Program-made: the position numbers and the translations under genes
Part shown: positions 49,384 through 57,642 of the stretch, piece by piece
Layout of the letters: the number at the start of each line of letters is the position of its first letter
How positions within the stretch are numbered: the first letter of the stretch is position 1
The notes under the pieces: generated by a model
Told to the model about the DNA's origin: nothing
What the model saw: only the letters and a program-made list of their open reading frames with translations
Database searches by the model: none
NCBI GenBank assembly: GCA_963750295.1
Contig: CAVVPY010000008.1
Coordinates: 62,001 to 126,000 of the forward strand
Length of the DNA stretch: 64,000 nt
Origin: CAVVPY01 sp963750295
Lineage (GTDB): Bacteria > Actinomycetota > Actinomycetes > Mycobacteriales > Jatrophihabitantaceae
Reading direction: 5' to 3'

Positions 49384-49875
49384 ATGACTCACACGACCCG
49401 CGTCTCGCTCACCGAGCACGTGCGTTCGTCGTGGCGGATCCTGCTCAAGGAACTCAGCGCGTTCGGACTGATCGGCGCGCTCGCGTTCCTGATCGACTTC
49501 GGCCTGTTCACCTGGCTCACGCCGATCGGTTCGTTGAAGGCCAATTTCGTCTCGACGATCGTCTCGACGACCTTCGCCTACTTCGGCAACCGGCACCTGT
49601 CGTTCTCACACCGGGCACGTACCAGCCTGGGCCGCGAAACCGCGTCGTTCTTCGGGATCAACCTGATCACCCTCGCGTTCTCAGAGGCCGCGATCGGGCT
49701 GTTCGTGTACGGCTTCGGCTACGGCCACACGAGCGCGATGATCTCTGTCGTCAAGCTGTCGTCGATCGCGCTCGGGACGATTTTCCGGTTCTGGGCCTAC
49801 AAGCGGTTCGTGTTCCTGCACCCCGACCGGGTGCGGTCCCGCGGCATCGACCTCGACGTCGAGCTCGCCGAGTGA
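49384..49875 (+). CDS. GtrA family membrane protein
   Basis: 163 aa. Four hydrophobic segments, beginning FGLIGALAFLIDFGLFTWL and ending IALGTIFRFWAYKRFVF, match GtrA-like proteins, which help move polyprenyl-linked sugars across the membrane for surface polysaccharide modification. The basic FWAYKRFVF terminus is typical. ATG 49384 is preferred. It is divergent from purK as in mycobacteria (Rv3277). Confidence 0.9.
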   Translation: MTHTTRVSLTEHVRSSWRILLKELSAFGLIGALAFLIDFGLFTWLTPIGSLKANFVSTIVSTTFAYFGNRHLSFSHRARTSLGRETASFFGINLITLAFSEAAIGLFVYGFGYGHTSAMISVVKLSSIALGTIFRFWAYKRFVFLHPDRVRSRGIDLDVELAE

Positions 49876-49876
49876 C

Positions 49877-50338
49877 TCAGCCGTTACCGCCGATGTCGGT
49901 CGCGTAGGCCTCGTACACCAGATCCGCGCCGCGCTGGCGGTGCTTGATGACGTGACCGAACAGCCGGGTGGCCTGCTCGCGGATGAGCGGGACGTCGGTG
50001 GGGATGACCGGGGCGTCGCTGGCGGCCCGGACGGCGGCGATCTCGGCGGTGATCTCGGCGTGCTCGCGGGTCAGCGACTCGACCGCGTTCGCGAGCCGCA
50101 GGTCGCCGGACAGGATGCTCTGGTGCAACCCGTCCGGACCCTCGGTGACGACGATGTGCTCGGTGAAGTCGCGCGCGAGCCGCTCGAGCGCCTGCTGCAC
50201 CCGCTCGCCCCAAACCACTGCGCGGCCGATCGCCGGCGCCGCGAGAGCCTCCTCGAGGTCACTGAGGGCGGCGCGCAGTTCGGCGCGGCGCTGGCGCACG
50301 GCGGCCAGATCGCTGCCTGTGTGCAGGCTGGCATCCAT
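49877..50338 (-). CDS. Hemerythrin-like (HHE) domain protein
   Basis: 153 aa. Helical protein with spaced histidines: FTEHIVVTEGPDGLHQ, LTREHAEI, FGHVIKHRQRGADL, ending VYEAYATDIGG. This is the pattern of actinobacterial hemerythrin-like proteins that bind a di-iron centre and may sense O2 or oxidants. ATG 50338 has GGAGGT about 6 nt upstream; the longer in-frame start is rejected. Convergent with gtrA (1-bp gap). Confidence 0.75.
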   Translation of the reverse strand: MDASLHTGSDLAAVRQRRAELRAALSDLEEALAAPAIGRAVVWGERVQQALERLARDFTEHIVVTEGPDGLHQSILSGDLRLANAVESLTREHAEITAEIAAVRAASDAPVIPTDVPLIREQATRLFGHVIKHRQRGADLVYEAYATDIGGNG

Positions 50339-50441
50339 TGCTACCTCCGTGGGGCCGGGCACACCCATCGTCGCTGACGGGCGGCGTCCCGACAAGCGCC
50401 CCGCGGCCTCACTCACCGCGACCTCGCGCCGCGAAACCGGG

Positions 50442-51776
50442 TCAGACCGGGACACGGACGGTGCCGCGCGCCGCCGAGGCCAGCGCGGCCGCCACCTCGA
50501 CGTGCCCGGCGGCCAGCAGCCCGGCCGTCACCCGGATGTGCGGCCGTCCCGGCCGGACCGTGAACGGTGACCCCGGGGCCACGCCGATCCCCTGGCTGGC
50601 CAGCCGCACGACGGCTGCGGTCTCGTCGGCCACCGGCACCCAGATGTTGAGCCCGTCCGATCCGCCGACCTCGACACCGTGTGCGGCGAGGCCGTCGACG
50701 AGGGCCGCGCGGCGCTGTGCATACGTCCGGCGGGCGTGCGCCACTTCACGGACGGTCTCGGGATCGGTGAGCAGGGCGAGCAGCAGTCGCTGCAGCAACC
50801 GGCTGCTCCACCCCTGACCGAGCTGGCGCAGACCGGTGATCCGGCGCGCCAGGTCGGCGGGGGCACTCAGCGCTGCCAGCCGCAGGTCGGGGCCGTGTGA
50901 CTTGGCGAAGCTGCGGATGTGGACGGTGCGCTCGGGCAGCCACGTGCCCAGGCTGATCGGGGCTGCCGATGCCACCGCGCCGGCCGAGTCGTCCTCGATG
51001 ACCACGGCGGTGCCCGGCCGCAGCACCGCCGCCAGGTCGGCGGCCCGGGTGAGCGTCATGGACACGCCGGCCGGGTTCTGCGCCCGCGGCTGCAGGTACA
51101 CCGCGCCGACGCTCCCGGCCGCCCGGAGCCCGTCGACCGTCATGCCGCTCGCGTCGACGGGGACGGGCACCACCTCGGCACCGCGCCACTCGAGCAGGTC
51201 CAGCAGAGGCGGGAAGGCGGGCTGCTCGACGGCCACCCTCTCACCGAAGCCGACGAGCACCCTGGTGGCCAGTTCGACCCCGTCCATCGCCCCGTCCACG
51301 ACGGTGATCTCGTCCGGGTCGAACGGCCAGTCCGCGCGCAGCGCCGCGGCCAGGTCGGGCAGCACCGGATCGTCGAGGTAGCTGCTGAGCGCGCTCAGGT
51401 CGGTGAGGGTGCCGATCGCGCGGGACAGTGCCGGCAGCAGGTCAGGGTCGGGCACGCCGGTCGACAGATCCACCCGGAAGGACGTCTCGCGATCGAGCGC
51501 GCGCTGGTAGCGCGGGGTGCCCGGCCGCGCTCGCTCCGCGACAGTCGTCCCGCGGCGGCCGTCGGTGCGGATCGTGCCGCTGCGGGCGAGCAGCGCCCAG
51601 GCCGCGCTGACCGTGGTGGGCGACAGGCCGAGACCGGCCGCGACCGAGCGGATCGGGGGCAGCCGCGAGCCGGGCGCCACCGCGCCGTCCCGGACGGCCT
51701 GGCTCAGCGCGGCGGCCAGCCCCCGCGCCGAGGGATCGGCCAGCCGGCTTCCGACCTCGCTCAACACCGCGTCCAC
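50442..51776 (-). CDS. MocR/GabR-type regulator (GntR HTH plus aminotransferase-like domain)
   Basis: 444 aa. The N-terminal GntR winged helix (LSQAVRDGAVAPGSRLPPIR, LGLSPTTVSAAWALLARSG) is joined to a fold-type I aminotransferase domain with YLQPRAQNPAGVSM, VVIEDDSAG and HIRSFAKSHGPDLRLAAL, where the PLP lysine would be K in SFAKSHG. MocR proteins sense amino compounds through PLP. GTG 51776 is preferred because TATGTT ends 7 nt before it; ATG 51788 lies within that box. It is divergent from mmsA and an omega-aminotransferase, the likely targets. Confidence 0.88.
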   Translation of the reverse strand: MDAVLSEVGSRLADPSARGLAAALSQAVRDGAVAPGSRLPPIRSVAAGLGLSPTTVSAAWALLARSGTIRTDGRRGTTVAERARPGTPRYQRALDRETSFRVDLSTGVPDPDLLPALSRAIGTLTDLSALSSYLDDPVLPDLAAALRADWPFDPDEITVVDGAMDGVELATRVLVGFGERVAVEQPAFPPLLDLLEWRGAEVVPVPVDASGMTVDGLRAAGSVGAVYLQPRAQNPAGVSMTLTRAADLAAVLRPGTAVVIEDDSAGAVASAAPISLGTWLPERTVHIRSFAKSHGPDLRLAALSAPADLARRITGLRQLGQGWSSRLLQRLLLALLTDPETVREVAHARRTYAQRRAALVDGLAAHGVEVGGSDGLNIWVPVADETAAVVRLASQGIGVAPGSPFTVRPGRPHIRVTAGLLAAGHVEVAAALASAARGTVRVPV

Positions 51777-51783
51777 GTTTTGT

Positions 51784-51830
51784 AACATAGCAAAGCAAGT
51801 ATTGTGCCGCACAGCCTGCGCTTCTATCGT
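51784..51830. promoter_or_regulatory. Divergent mocR-mmsA promoter with candidate operator
   Basis: Minus strand -10 TATGTT (51789-51784) serves mocR. Plus strand -35 TTGTGC (51802-51807), 17-nt spacer and -10 TATCGT (51825-51830) serve mmsA, ending 7 nt before ATG 51838. The palindrome TGTGC-C-GCACA (51803-51813) overlaps the mmsA -35 and is a candidate MocR site. Confidence 0.5.
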
Positions 51831-51837
51831 CGAGGGC

Positions 51838-53328
51838 ATGAGCACCCGCATTTCGCACTGGATCGACGGCGCCGTCGTGGCCGGCACCTCTGGTCGCACC
51901 GCGCCCGTCTACAACCCGGCCACCGGCCAGCAGAGCGGCGAGGTCGACCTCGCCAGTGCCGCCGAGGTGGACGCCGCGGTCGCCAGCGCCCGGACCGCGG
52001 CGAGCGAGTGGCGCTCGACGTCGCTCTCGCGCCGATCGGGCGTGCTGTTCGCCTTCCGGCAGTTGCTGCACGAGCGGGCCGACGAGCTGGCCAAGATCGT
52101 CACGGCCGAGCACGGCAAGGTCCTCGGCGACGCCCACGGCGAGATCGCCCGCGGGCTGGAGAACGTCGAGTTCGCGTGCGGTGCGCCGCAACTGCTCAAG
52201 GGCGGCTACAGCGAGCAGGCCGGCTCGGGCGTGGACGTGTACTCGATCCGCCAGCCGCTCGGCGTGGTCGCCGGCATCACCCCGTTCAACTTCCCGGTGA
52301 TGGTGCCGCTCTGGATGTGCGCGAACGCGATCGCGTGCGGTAACGCGTTCATCCTCAAGCCGTCGGAGAAGGACCCGTCGGCTGCGCTGTTCCTCGCCCG
52401 GCTGTGGCAGGAGGCGGGGCTGCCCGACGGTGTCTTCACCGTCGTGCAGGGTGACAAGCAGGCGGTGGACGCGCTGCTGACCCACGACCAGGTCGCGGCG
52501 GTCAGCTTCGTCGGCTCGACGCCGATCGCGCGCTACATCTACGAGACCGGGACGACCCATGGCAAGCGGGTCCAGGCGCTCGGCGGCGCCAAGAACCACA
52601 TGGTCGTGCTGCCCGACGCCGACCTCGACCTGGCTGCGGACGCGGCCGTGTCGGCTGCCTACGGCGCGGCGGGTGAGCGCTGCATGGCGATCTCGGTGAC
52701 GGTGGCCGTCGGCGAGATCGGCGACCGCCTCGTCGACGCGATCGCGGCCCGCCTGCCGAAGCTGCGCATCGGCGACGGTGCCGATCCCGATTCGGACATG
52801 GGCCCGCTCATCACCCGCGAGCACCGCGACAAGGTCGCCGGTTACATCGCCTCCGGCGCTGAGAGCGGCGCCCGGGTCGTCGTCGACGGCCGGGACGCCG
52901 ACCTGCCCGCGGACGGGTTCTTCCTCGGCACCACGCTGCTCGACCGCGTCGGTGCCGACATGGACGTCTACCGCGACGAGATCTTCGGCCCGGTGCTGTG
53001 TGTCGTGCGGGCGGACACGTACGACGAGGCGATCGCGCTGGTCAACGCCAACCCGTACGCCAACGGCGTCGCGATCTTCACCCGCGACGGCGGCGCCGCG
53101 CGGCAGTTCCAGTTCGACGTGGAGGTCGGCATGGTCGGGATCAACGTCCCGATCCCGGTGCCCGTCGCCTACTACTCCTTCGGCGGCTGGAAGAGTTCGC
53201 TGTTCGGCGACACGCACATGTACGGCCCCGAAGGCATCAACTTCTACACGCGTGGCAAGGTCGTGACCGCACGCTGGCCCGACCCGGCGACGTCCACCGT
53301 CGATCTCGGTTTCCCGAGGACCCGATGA
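51838..53328 (+). CDS. mmsA: CoA-acylating (methyl)malonate-semialdehyde dehydrogenase
   Basis: 496 aa. AGITPFNFPVMVPLWMC, KPSEKDPSAALFLA, the nucleophile C282 in AAGERCMAIS, and INVPIPVPVAYYSFGGWK are the MmsA subgroup marks of aldehyde dehydrogenases. It converts methylmalonate or malonate semialdehyde with CoA and NAD+ to propionyl- or acetyl-CoA plus CO2. With the class III aminotransferase downstream it would complete beta-alanine or beta-aminoisobutyrate catabolism. Start is set by TATCGT 7 nt upstream. Confidence 0.94.
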   Translation: MSTRISHWIDGAVVAGTSGRTAPVYNPATGQQSGEVDLASAAEVDAAVASARTAASEWRSTSLSRRSGVLFAFRQLLHERADELAKIVTAEHGKVLGDAHGEIARGLENVEFACGAPQLLKGGYSEQAGSGVDVYSIRQPLGVVAGITPFNFPVMVPLWMCANAIACGNAFILKPSEKDPSAALFLARLWQEAGLPDGVFTVVQGDKQAVDALLTHDQVAAVSFVGSTPIARYIYETGTTHGKRVQALGGAKNHMVVLPDADLDLAADAAVSAAYGAAGERCMAISVTVAVGEIGDRLVDAIAARLPKLRIGDGADPDSDMGPLITREHRDKVAGYIASGAESGARVVVDGRDADLPADGFFLGTTLLDRVGADMDVYRDEIFGPVLCVVRADTYDEAIALVNANPYANGVAIFTRDGGAARQFQFDVEVGMVGINVPIPVPVAYYSFGGWKSSLFGDTHMYGPEGINFYTRGKVVTARWPDPATSTVDLGFPRTR

Positions 53329-53365
53329 GCCGGGCTCGCACCGCGAGTGCGCTGGAGGAGAACCG

Positions 53366-54724
53366 ATGAACCCACTGGACGGCATACCCACCGACGGTGC
53401 GACGGTCGCGGCGCTGGACAAGGCGCACGTGTTCCACTCCTGGTCGGCGCAGAAGCTGATCGACCCGCTGCCGATCGCGTCGGCCCTCGGCTCGCACTTC
53501 ACCGACTACGACGGCAAGACCTACCTGGACTTCTCGTCCCAGCTGGTCAACGTGAACATCGGCTATCAGCACCCGAAGCTGATCGCGGCGATCCAGGAGT
53601 ACGCGGGACGGATGACGACCATCCAGCCCTCCTTCGCCAACGACGCGCGGTCCGAGGCGGCCCGGCTGATCGCCGAGGTGGCGCCGGGCGACCTGAACCG
53701 AGTCTTCTTCACCAACGGCGGCGCCGAGGCCACCGAGAACGCGCTCCGGATGGCGCGGCTGCACACCGGCCGGCACAAGGTCCTGGCCGCCTACCGCAGC
53801 TACCACGGGGCCACCGCGGCCGCGATCACGATGACCGGCGACCCGCGCCGATGGGGCGCCGAGCCGGGGATCCCGGGCGTCGTGCACTTCTGGGGTCCCT
53901 ACCCGTACCGCTCGCCGTTCCACTCGACGTCCGAGGACGAGGAGTCACAGCGCGCCCTGGCCCACCTGCGCGACACGATCATGGTCGAGGGCGCGGCGAC
54001 GATCGCCGCGGTCATCCTCGAGACCGTGGTCGGCACCAACGGCATCCTGGTGCCACCACCGGGTTACCTCGCCGGTGTGCGCGAGCTCTGCGACGAGTTC
54101 GGGATCGTGTTCATCGCCGACGAGGTGATGGCCGGCTTCGGCCGGTGCGGCGAGTGGTTCGCGGTGGACCACTGGGGCGTGACGCCTGACCTGATCGCCT
54201 TCGCCAAAGGCGTGAACTCGGGCTACGTCCCGCTCGGCGGGGTCATCATCAACGACGCGATCGCCGCGACGTTCGACGAGCGGGCCTACCCGGGCGGGCT
54301 CACCTATTCCGGACATCCGCTGGCGTGTGCCTCGGCCGTCGCCTCGATGACGATCTTCCGCGAGGAGGGGATCATCGAGCACGCCCGCGCGCTCGGGACC
54401 GACGTGATCGGGCCGGAGCTGGCGAAGCTGGCCGACCGGCACCCGAGTGTCGGCGAGGTCCGCGGGCTGGGCGTGTTCTGGGCGCTCGAACTGGTCCGCG
54501 ACCGGCAGACCCGCGAACCGCTCGTCCCCTACAACGCCTCGGGCGCCGCCGCCGCGCCGATGGCCGAGTTCGCCGCCGCGTGCAAGCAGCGCGGGCTGTG
54601 GCCGTTCGTCCACTTCAACCGGACCCATGTCGTCCCGCCGTGCACGACCACCGAGGCCGACGTCCGGGACGGGCTGGCCATCCTGGACGAGGCGCTCGAG
54701 GTGGCCGACCGGTACTGCGCCTGA
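53366..54724 (+). CDS. Class III PLP-dependent omega-aminotransferase
   Basis: 452 aa. FFTNGGAEATENALRMAR, YRSYHGAT, FIADEVMAGFGRCGEWFA and the PLP lysine K281 in IAFAKGVNSGYVPLGG are class III signatures. HVFHSWSAQ at the N-terminus is shared with taurine/beta-alanine-pyruvate aminotransferases. It follows mmsA by 37 bp with a GGAGGAG ribosome site and likely supplies that enzyme with malonate semialdehyde. The exact amine donor is inferred, not shown. Confidence 0.92.
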   Translation: MNPLDGIPTDGATVAALDKAHVFHSWSAQKLIDPLPIASALGSHFTDYDGKTYLDFSSQLVNVNIGYQHPKLIAAIQEYAGRMTTIQPSFANDARSEAARLIAEVAPGDLNRVFFTNGGAEATENALRMARLHTGRHKVLAAYRSYHGATAAAITMTGDPRRWGAEPGIPGVVHFWGPYPYRSPFHSTSEDEESQRALAHLRDTIMVEGAATIAAVILETVVGTNGILVPPPGYLAGVRELCDEFGIVFIADEVMAGFGRCGEWFAVDHWGVTPDLIAFAKGVNSGYVPLGGVIINDAIAATFDERAYPGGLTYSGHPLACASAVASMTIFREEGIIEHARALGTDVIGPELAKLADRHPSVGEVRGLGVFWALELVRDRQTREPLVPYNASGAAAAPMAEFAAACKQRGLWPFVHFNRTHVVPPCTTTEADVRDGLAILDEALEVADRYCA

Positions 54725-54744
54725 CCGGTCGGCTCGCGGGGTCT

Positions 54745-54784
54745 GTCCGAACGGTGTTCGTCCGAGCGCGGTGTTGTCCGAGCG
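54745..54784 (+). repeat. Three direct repeats GTCCGARCG, 15-16 bp apart
   Basis: Copies at 54745-54753 (GTCCGAACG), 54760-54768 and 54776-54784 (GTCCGAGCG), separated by GTGTT-containing spacers. They lie just before the TACCGT box of the winged-helix gene and could be an operator. Confidence 0.5.
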
Positions 54785-54790
54785 CGCCGG

Positions 54791-54796
54791 TACCGT
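54791..54796 (+). promoter_or_regulatory. Putative -10 (TACCGT), leaderless winged-helix gene
   Basis: TACCGT ends 7 nt before GTG 54804. Confidence 0.45.
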
Positions 54797-54803
54797 CCGC
54801 GAC

Positions 54804-55910
54804 GTGGCTGCGCCGGAACTGAGCCGACAGGCCCGCAATCGAGCGCTGCTCGCCCGGCAGCTGCTGCTGGACCGCGCGCCGTTGACCCGTCCAGGCGGTA
54901 TCGAGCGCATCGTCGAGCGGCTGGTCGGGTTGCAGGCGCAGACGCCACGCAGCCCCTACACCGCGTTGTGGTCGCGGGTCTCAGGGTTCGATCCTTACCA
55001 GCTGTCGCGGGCGATCGAGACGCGCACGCTCGCGCGGATCGCACTCATGCGCAGCACCATCCACCTCGTCACCGCCCGCGATGCGCTGCGCCTGCGGCCG
55101 CTGATGCAGCCGGCGATCACTCGCGAACTCGCGACTCCTGCGATCCGTCGTTCGCTGGCCGCGGTCGACCTGGGCACGCTCGCGGACACCGCGGCAAGAA
55201 TCCTGGCCGAGCGGCCGCTCTCACCGGCCGCGCTGGGCGCCGCGCTCGCCGAGTGCTGGCCCGGGTGCGACGCGTCGGCGCTGGCCCGCGCCGCGCGCTC
55301 GGTGCTGCCGCTCGTCCAGGTGCCACCGCGCGGGCTCTGGGATCGCTCCGGCGCGACCACGCTCACCACGGCGCAGCACTGGCTCGGCGCGCCGCTCGCG
55401 TCCGACGCCTCGTGGGACGAGACCGCCCGGCGCTATCTCGCCGCCTTCGGCCCGGCAACTGCGGCCGACCTGGTCAGCTGGAGCCGGATCACCGGGCTGC
55501 GCGAGGTTCTCACCCGGCTTCGTCCAGTGCTCACGGTGCTGCGCGACGAGACTGGGCGCGAGTTGTTCGACCTGCCGGGGGCGCCGCGCCCGCCGGCGAC
55601 GGTGCCGGCGGCGCCGAGGTTCCTGCCCGACTTCGACAACGTGCTGCTCGCGCACGCCGATCGAAATCACGTGTTCGCCGACGAACACCGCAAGGCGATC
55701 CAGACGAGCAACGGGACGCTGCCCGGCACCGTGCTCGTCGACGGGTTCGTCGCCGCCACCTGGACGCTGGCCCGCGACAAGGGCTGGGCGAGACTGCTGG
55801 TGACCGGCCTCGACGACATCGCCGAGCCCGAACAGGTCCGGGCCGAGGCACGCGCCTTGCTCGCGTTCCTCGCGCCGGACGCGACCGCAAACGAGGTCGT
55901 GCTCGGGTGA
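54804..55910 (+). CDS. Winged helix DNA-binding domain protein (HTH_42 family)
   Basis: 368 aa. LVGLQAQTPRSPYTALWSRV at the N-terminus, RSTIHLVTARDAL, AAFGPATAADLVSWSRI and FLPDFDNVLLAHADR are the signatures of the HTH_42 (DUF1006) family. Relatives include AlkX/YcaQ-type DNA glycosylases that act on crosslinks, but many actinobacterial members are uncharacterised. The start follows TACCGT by 7 nt. It overlaps the acetyltransferase gene by 4 bp (GTGA). Confidence 0.87.
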   Translation: MAAPELSRQARNRALLARQLLLDRAPLTRPGGIERIVERLVGLQAQTPRSPYTALWSRVSGFDPYQLSRAIETRTLARIALMRSTIHLVTARDALRLRPLMQPAITRELATPAIRRSLAAVDLGTLADTAARILAERPLSPAALGAALAECWPGCDASALARAARSVLPLVQVPPRGLWDRSGATTLTTAQHWLGAPLASDASWDETARRYLAAFGPATAADLVSWSRITGLREVLTRLRPVLTVLRDETGRELFDLPGAPRPPATVPAAPRFLPDFDNVLLAHADRNHVFADEHRKAIQTSNGTLPGTVLVDGFVAATWTLARDKGWARLLVTGLDDIAEPEQVRAEARALLAFLAPDATANEVVLG

Positions 55911-56485
55911 GCAGGGACGGACGTGGCCCGGTGGCGAGAAGTGAGCGAGAAGTGAGCGAGAACGAGCAGGTGCGGCCGCGAGTGGCCGAGCTGGAGGGTC
56001 CGCGGGTGCGGCTGGTGACGACGACGGCCGAGCACGTCGCTGACCTGCTCGGCATCCACCGCAGTGCCGAGGTCCGCGCCCGCTGGGGCGAGCCGGCCGA
56101 CGACTGGCCCTTCGACGACCCCGAAGCCGTGCCGTACACCGTCCTGGTCGACGGCGTGATCCGCGGCTTCGTGCAGTACAGCGAGGAGCCGACGCCGATG
56201 TACCGGCATGCCGGCATCGACATCTTCCTCGACGTGCAGGTCCACGGTCAGGGCATCGGTCGCGAGGTGGTGTGGCTGCTCGCCGATCACCTGATCCGCA
56301 TCCGCGGTCACCACCGGCTGGTCATCGATCCCGCGGCGGACAACGCGAGCGCGATCCGCTGCTACACCGCGGTGGGCTTTCGTCCGGTCGGAGTGTTGCG
56401 CAGTTACGAGCGCAGCCCGGACGGGGCGTGGCACGACGGCCTGCTCATGGACCTGCTCGCCGACGAGTTGCGCCGGCCGTTCTAG
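55907..56485 (+). CDS. GNAT family N-acetyltransferase (AAC(6')-like)
   Basis: 192 aa if started at the coupled GTG 55907. In-frame GTGs within the next 60 nt, in a repetitive gcgagaagtga stretch, are alternatives. The fold shows FVQYSEEPTPMYRHAGIDIFL, VQVHGQGIGREVVWLLADHL (the acetyl-CoA pyrophosphate loop) and NASAIRCYTAVGFRPVGVLR. It is closest in style to aminoglycoside 6'-acetyltransferases and related GNATs, but substrate is not provable; resistance should not be assumed. Confidence 0.85.
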   Translation: MSRDGRGPVARSEREVSENEQVRPRVAELEGPRVRLVTTTAEHVADLLGIHRSAEVRARWGEPADDWPFDDPEAVPYTVLVDGVIRGFVQYSEEPTPMYRHAGIDIFLDVQVHGQGIGREVVWLLADHLIRIRGHHRLVIDPAADNASAIRCYTAVGFRPVGVLRSYERSPDGAWHDGLLMDLLADELRRPF

Positions 56486-56536
56486 CCTGCACGGCTACGC
56501 GGGTCCGCCCGTCCGCGCACCTCGGCGATCGGGTGG

Positions 56537-57271
56537 CTAGTTCGGAACGTTGGCTCCGGTCGGGTCCGACAAGTGACGACCGTTGCTCGTCAGCTTCTCG
56601 CTCGCGTCGATCATCGGCGCTACCAGAGCGGCGACGAGTCCACCGATCATCGGCGCGACAAGGAACAGCCATACGTGCGACATCGCGTGCGTCCCAGCGA
56701 ACACTGCCGGACCGAACGAGCGGGCCGGGTTCACCGAAGTGCCGTCGAGCGGGATCCCCACCAGGTGGATGACGGTCAGCACCAAACCGATCGCCAAGCC
56801 GGCGAAGCCGGGCGCAGCGGCGTGGGCGGTCACGAGCAGCACGACGAACACAAGCAGAAAGGTCAGGATGATCTCGAGCAGAAAGGCACCGCCGCCGCTG
56901 ATCGCTGGGCCCCAGTCGTTGGTGCCGAGCGCCCCGGTCTGATCGGTGACCTTGCCGAACTTTGACGTCATCAGCTTCAGCAGCGCACCACCGAGGATGC
57001 CGCCGGCGAACTGCGCGATCCAGTACGCCCCGGCTTCCGAGAGCGGCATGCCCTTGCGCAGGAGGACGCCGAGCGTCACCGCCGGGTTCACGTGGCAGCC
57101 AGACGTCGGGCCGATGGAGTAGGCCAGGGCGAGCAGGACGAGCCCGAAGGCAAGCGCGACCCCAAGGGCGCCGACCTTGTCGATCCCGAACACGGCCGCG
57201 CCGACGGCGAAGAACACCAGGATCGCCGTGCCAAGAAATTCGGCGACGAGCTTGCGGACCAAATCTGTCAT
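56537..57271 (-). CDS. Aquaporin / MIP family channel (AqpZ-like)
   Basis: 244 aa, six membrane helices, with both NPA boxes: HVNPAVTLGVLL and SVNPARSFGPAVF. FLGTAILVFFAVG begins the first helix. The arginine after the second NPA and a bulky pore region suggest a water channel rather than a glycerol facilitator, though not conclusively. ATG 57271 has GAGGGG upstream; a TAGCTT box at 57340-57345 may be its own promoter. It lies downstream of a His-rich protein gene and an ArsR regulator. Confidence 0.93.
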   Translation of the reverse strand: MTDLVRKLVAEFLGTAILVFFAVGAAVFGIDKVGALGVALAFGLVLLALAYSIGPTSGCHVNPAVTLGVLLRKGMPLSEAGAYWIAQFAGGILGGALLKLMTSKFGKVTDQTGALGTNDWGPAISGGGAFLLEIILTFLLVFVVLLVTAHAAAPGFAGLAIGLVLTVIHLVGIPLDGTSVNPARSFGPAVFAGTHAMSHVWLFLVAPMIGGLVAALVAPMIDASEKLTSNGRHLSDPTGANVPN

Positions 57272-57339
57272 GCCAGACCCCTCACGTCCGCTCCGAAAAG
57301 CCTGCCCCGGTGCCGTGTCCCAATCACAAGCCCACACAC

Positions 57340-57345
57340 AAGCTA
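57340..57345 (-). promoter_or_regulatory. Putative -10 (TAGCTT) of the aquaporin gene
   Basis: Minus-strand TAGCTT within the 102-bp gap between the His-rich and aquaporin genes. It would give a leader of about 60 nt carrying the GAGGGG ribosome site. Confidence 0.3.
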
Positions 57346-57373
57346 GCGGCTGATCGCCCGCATGGCGGTTGTT

Positions 57374-57592
57374 TCAGGCGTGGTGTTCGGGCCCGTGCTC
57401 GTGCTCGTGCGGGTGCTGGTGATCGCGATGGTCGGGATCCTCGGGGTGGTTGTGCTCGTGTGAGTGGTGCTCCGCAGCGCCGGGGCTGCCCTCGTGGTGG
57501 CCCTCGCCGTGCGGATGCGTGTGGGTGTGCCCGTCGTGGCCGTGCTCGTGCTCGGCGTGTTTGGTAGTGGGGCCGTTCTCGGCTTCGGTCAT
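57374..57592 (-). CDS. Histidine-rich metal-binding small protein
   Basis: 72 aa with 23 histidines, mostly as HxH and HH clusters in an acidic background. Such proteins buffer or store Zn2+ or Ni2+. No signal peptide, so cytoplasmic. ATG 57592 has GAGGAA upstream; an in-frame ATG ten codons earlier lies in the operator region. It is divergent from an ArsR-family regulator and upstream of the aquaporin gene on the same strand. Confidence 0.75.
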   Translation of the reverse strand: MTEAENGPTTKHAEHEHGHDGHTHTHPHGEGHHEGSPGAAEHHSHEHNHPEDPDHRDHQHPHEHEHGPEHHA

Positions 57593-57620
57593 CGGGGTTC
57601 CTCGCTGCTCGGAGATCACC

Positions 57621-57641
57621 ATACGTATGTCACTATATACG
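57621..57641. promoter_or_regulatory. Candidate ArsR/SmtB operator
   Basis: CGTAT (57624-57628) and ATACG (57637-57641) form an inverted repeat around an 8-nt spacer; ATACGTAT (57621-57628) is itself palindromic. It covers the start region of the ArsR gene and the upstream side of the His-rich gene, so it could control both. Confidence 0.5.
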
Positions 57642-57642
57642 C

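Noticed and set aside
55907..56485. Acetyltransferase considered as a confirmed aminoglycoside resistance gene
   Set aside because: GNAT fold and general similarity do not establish substrate, and there is no mobile or resistance context.
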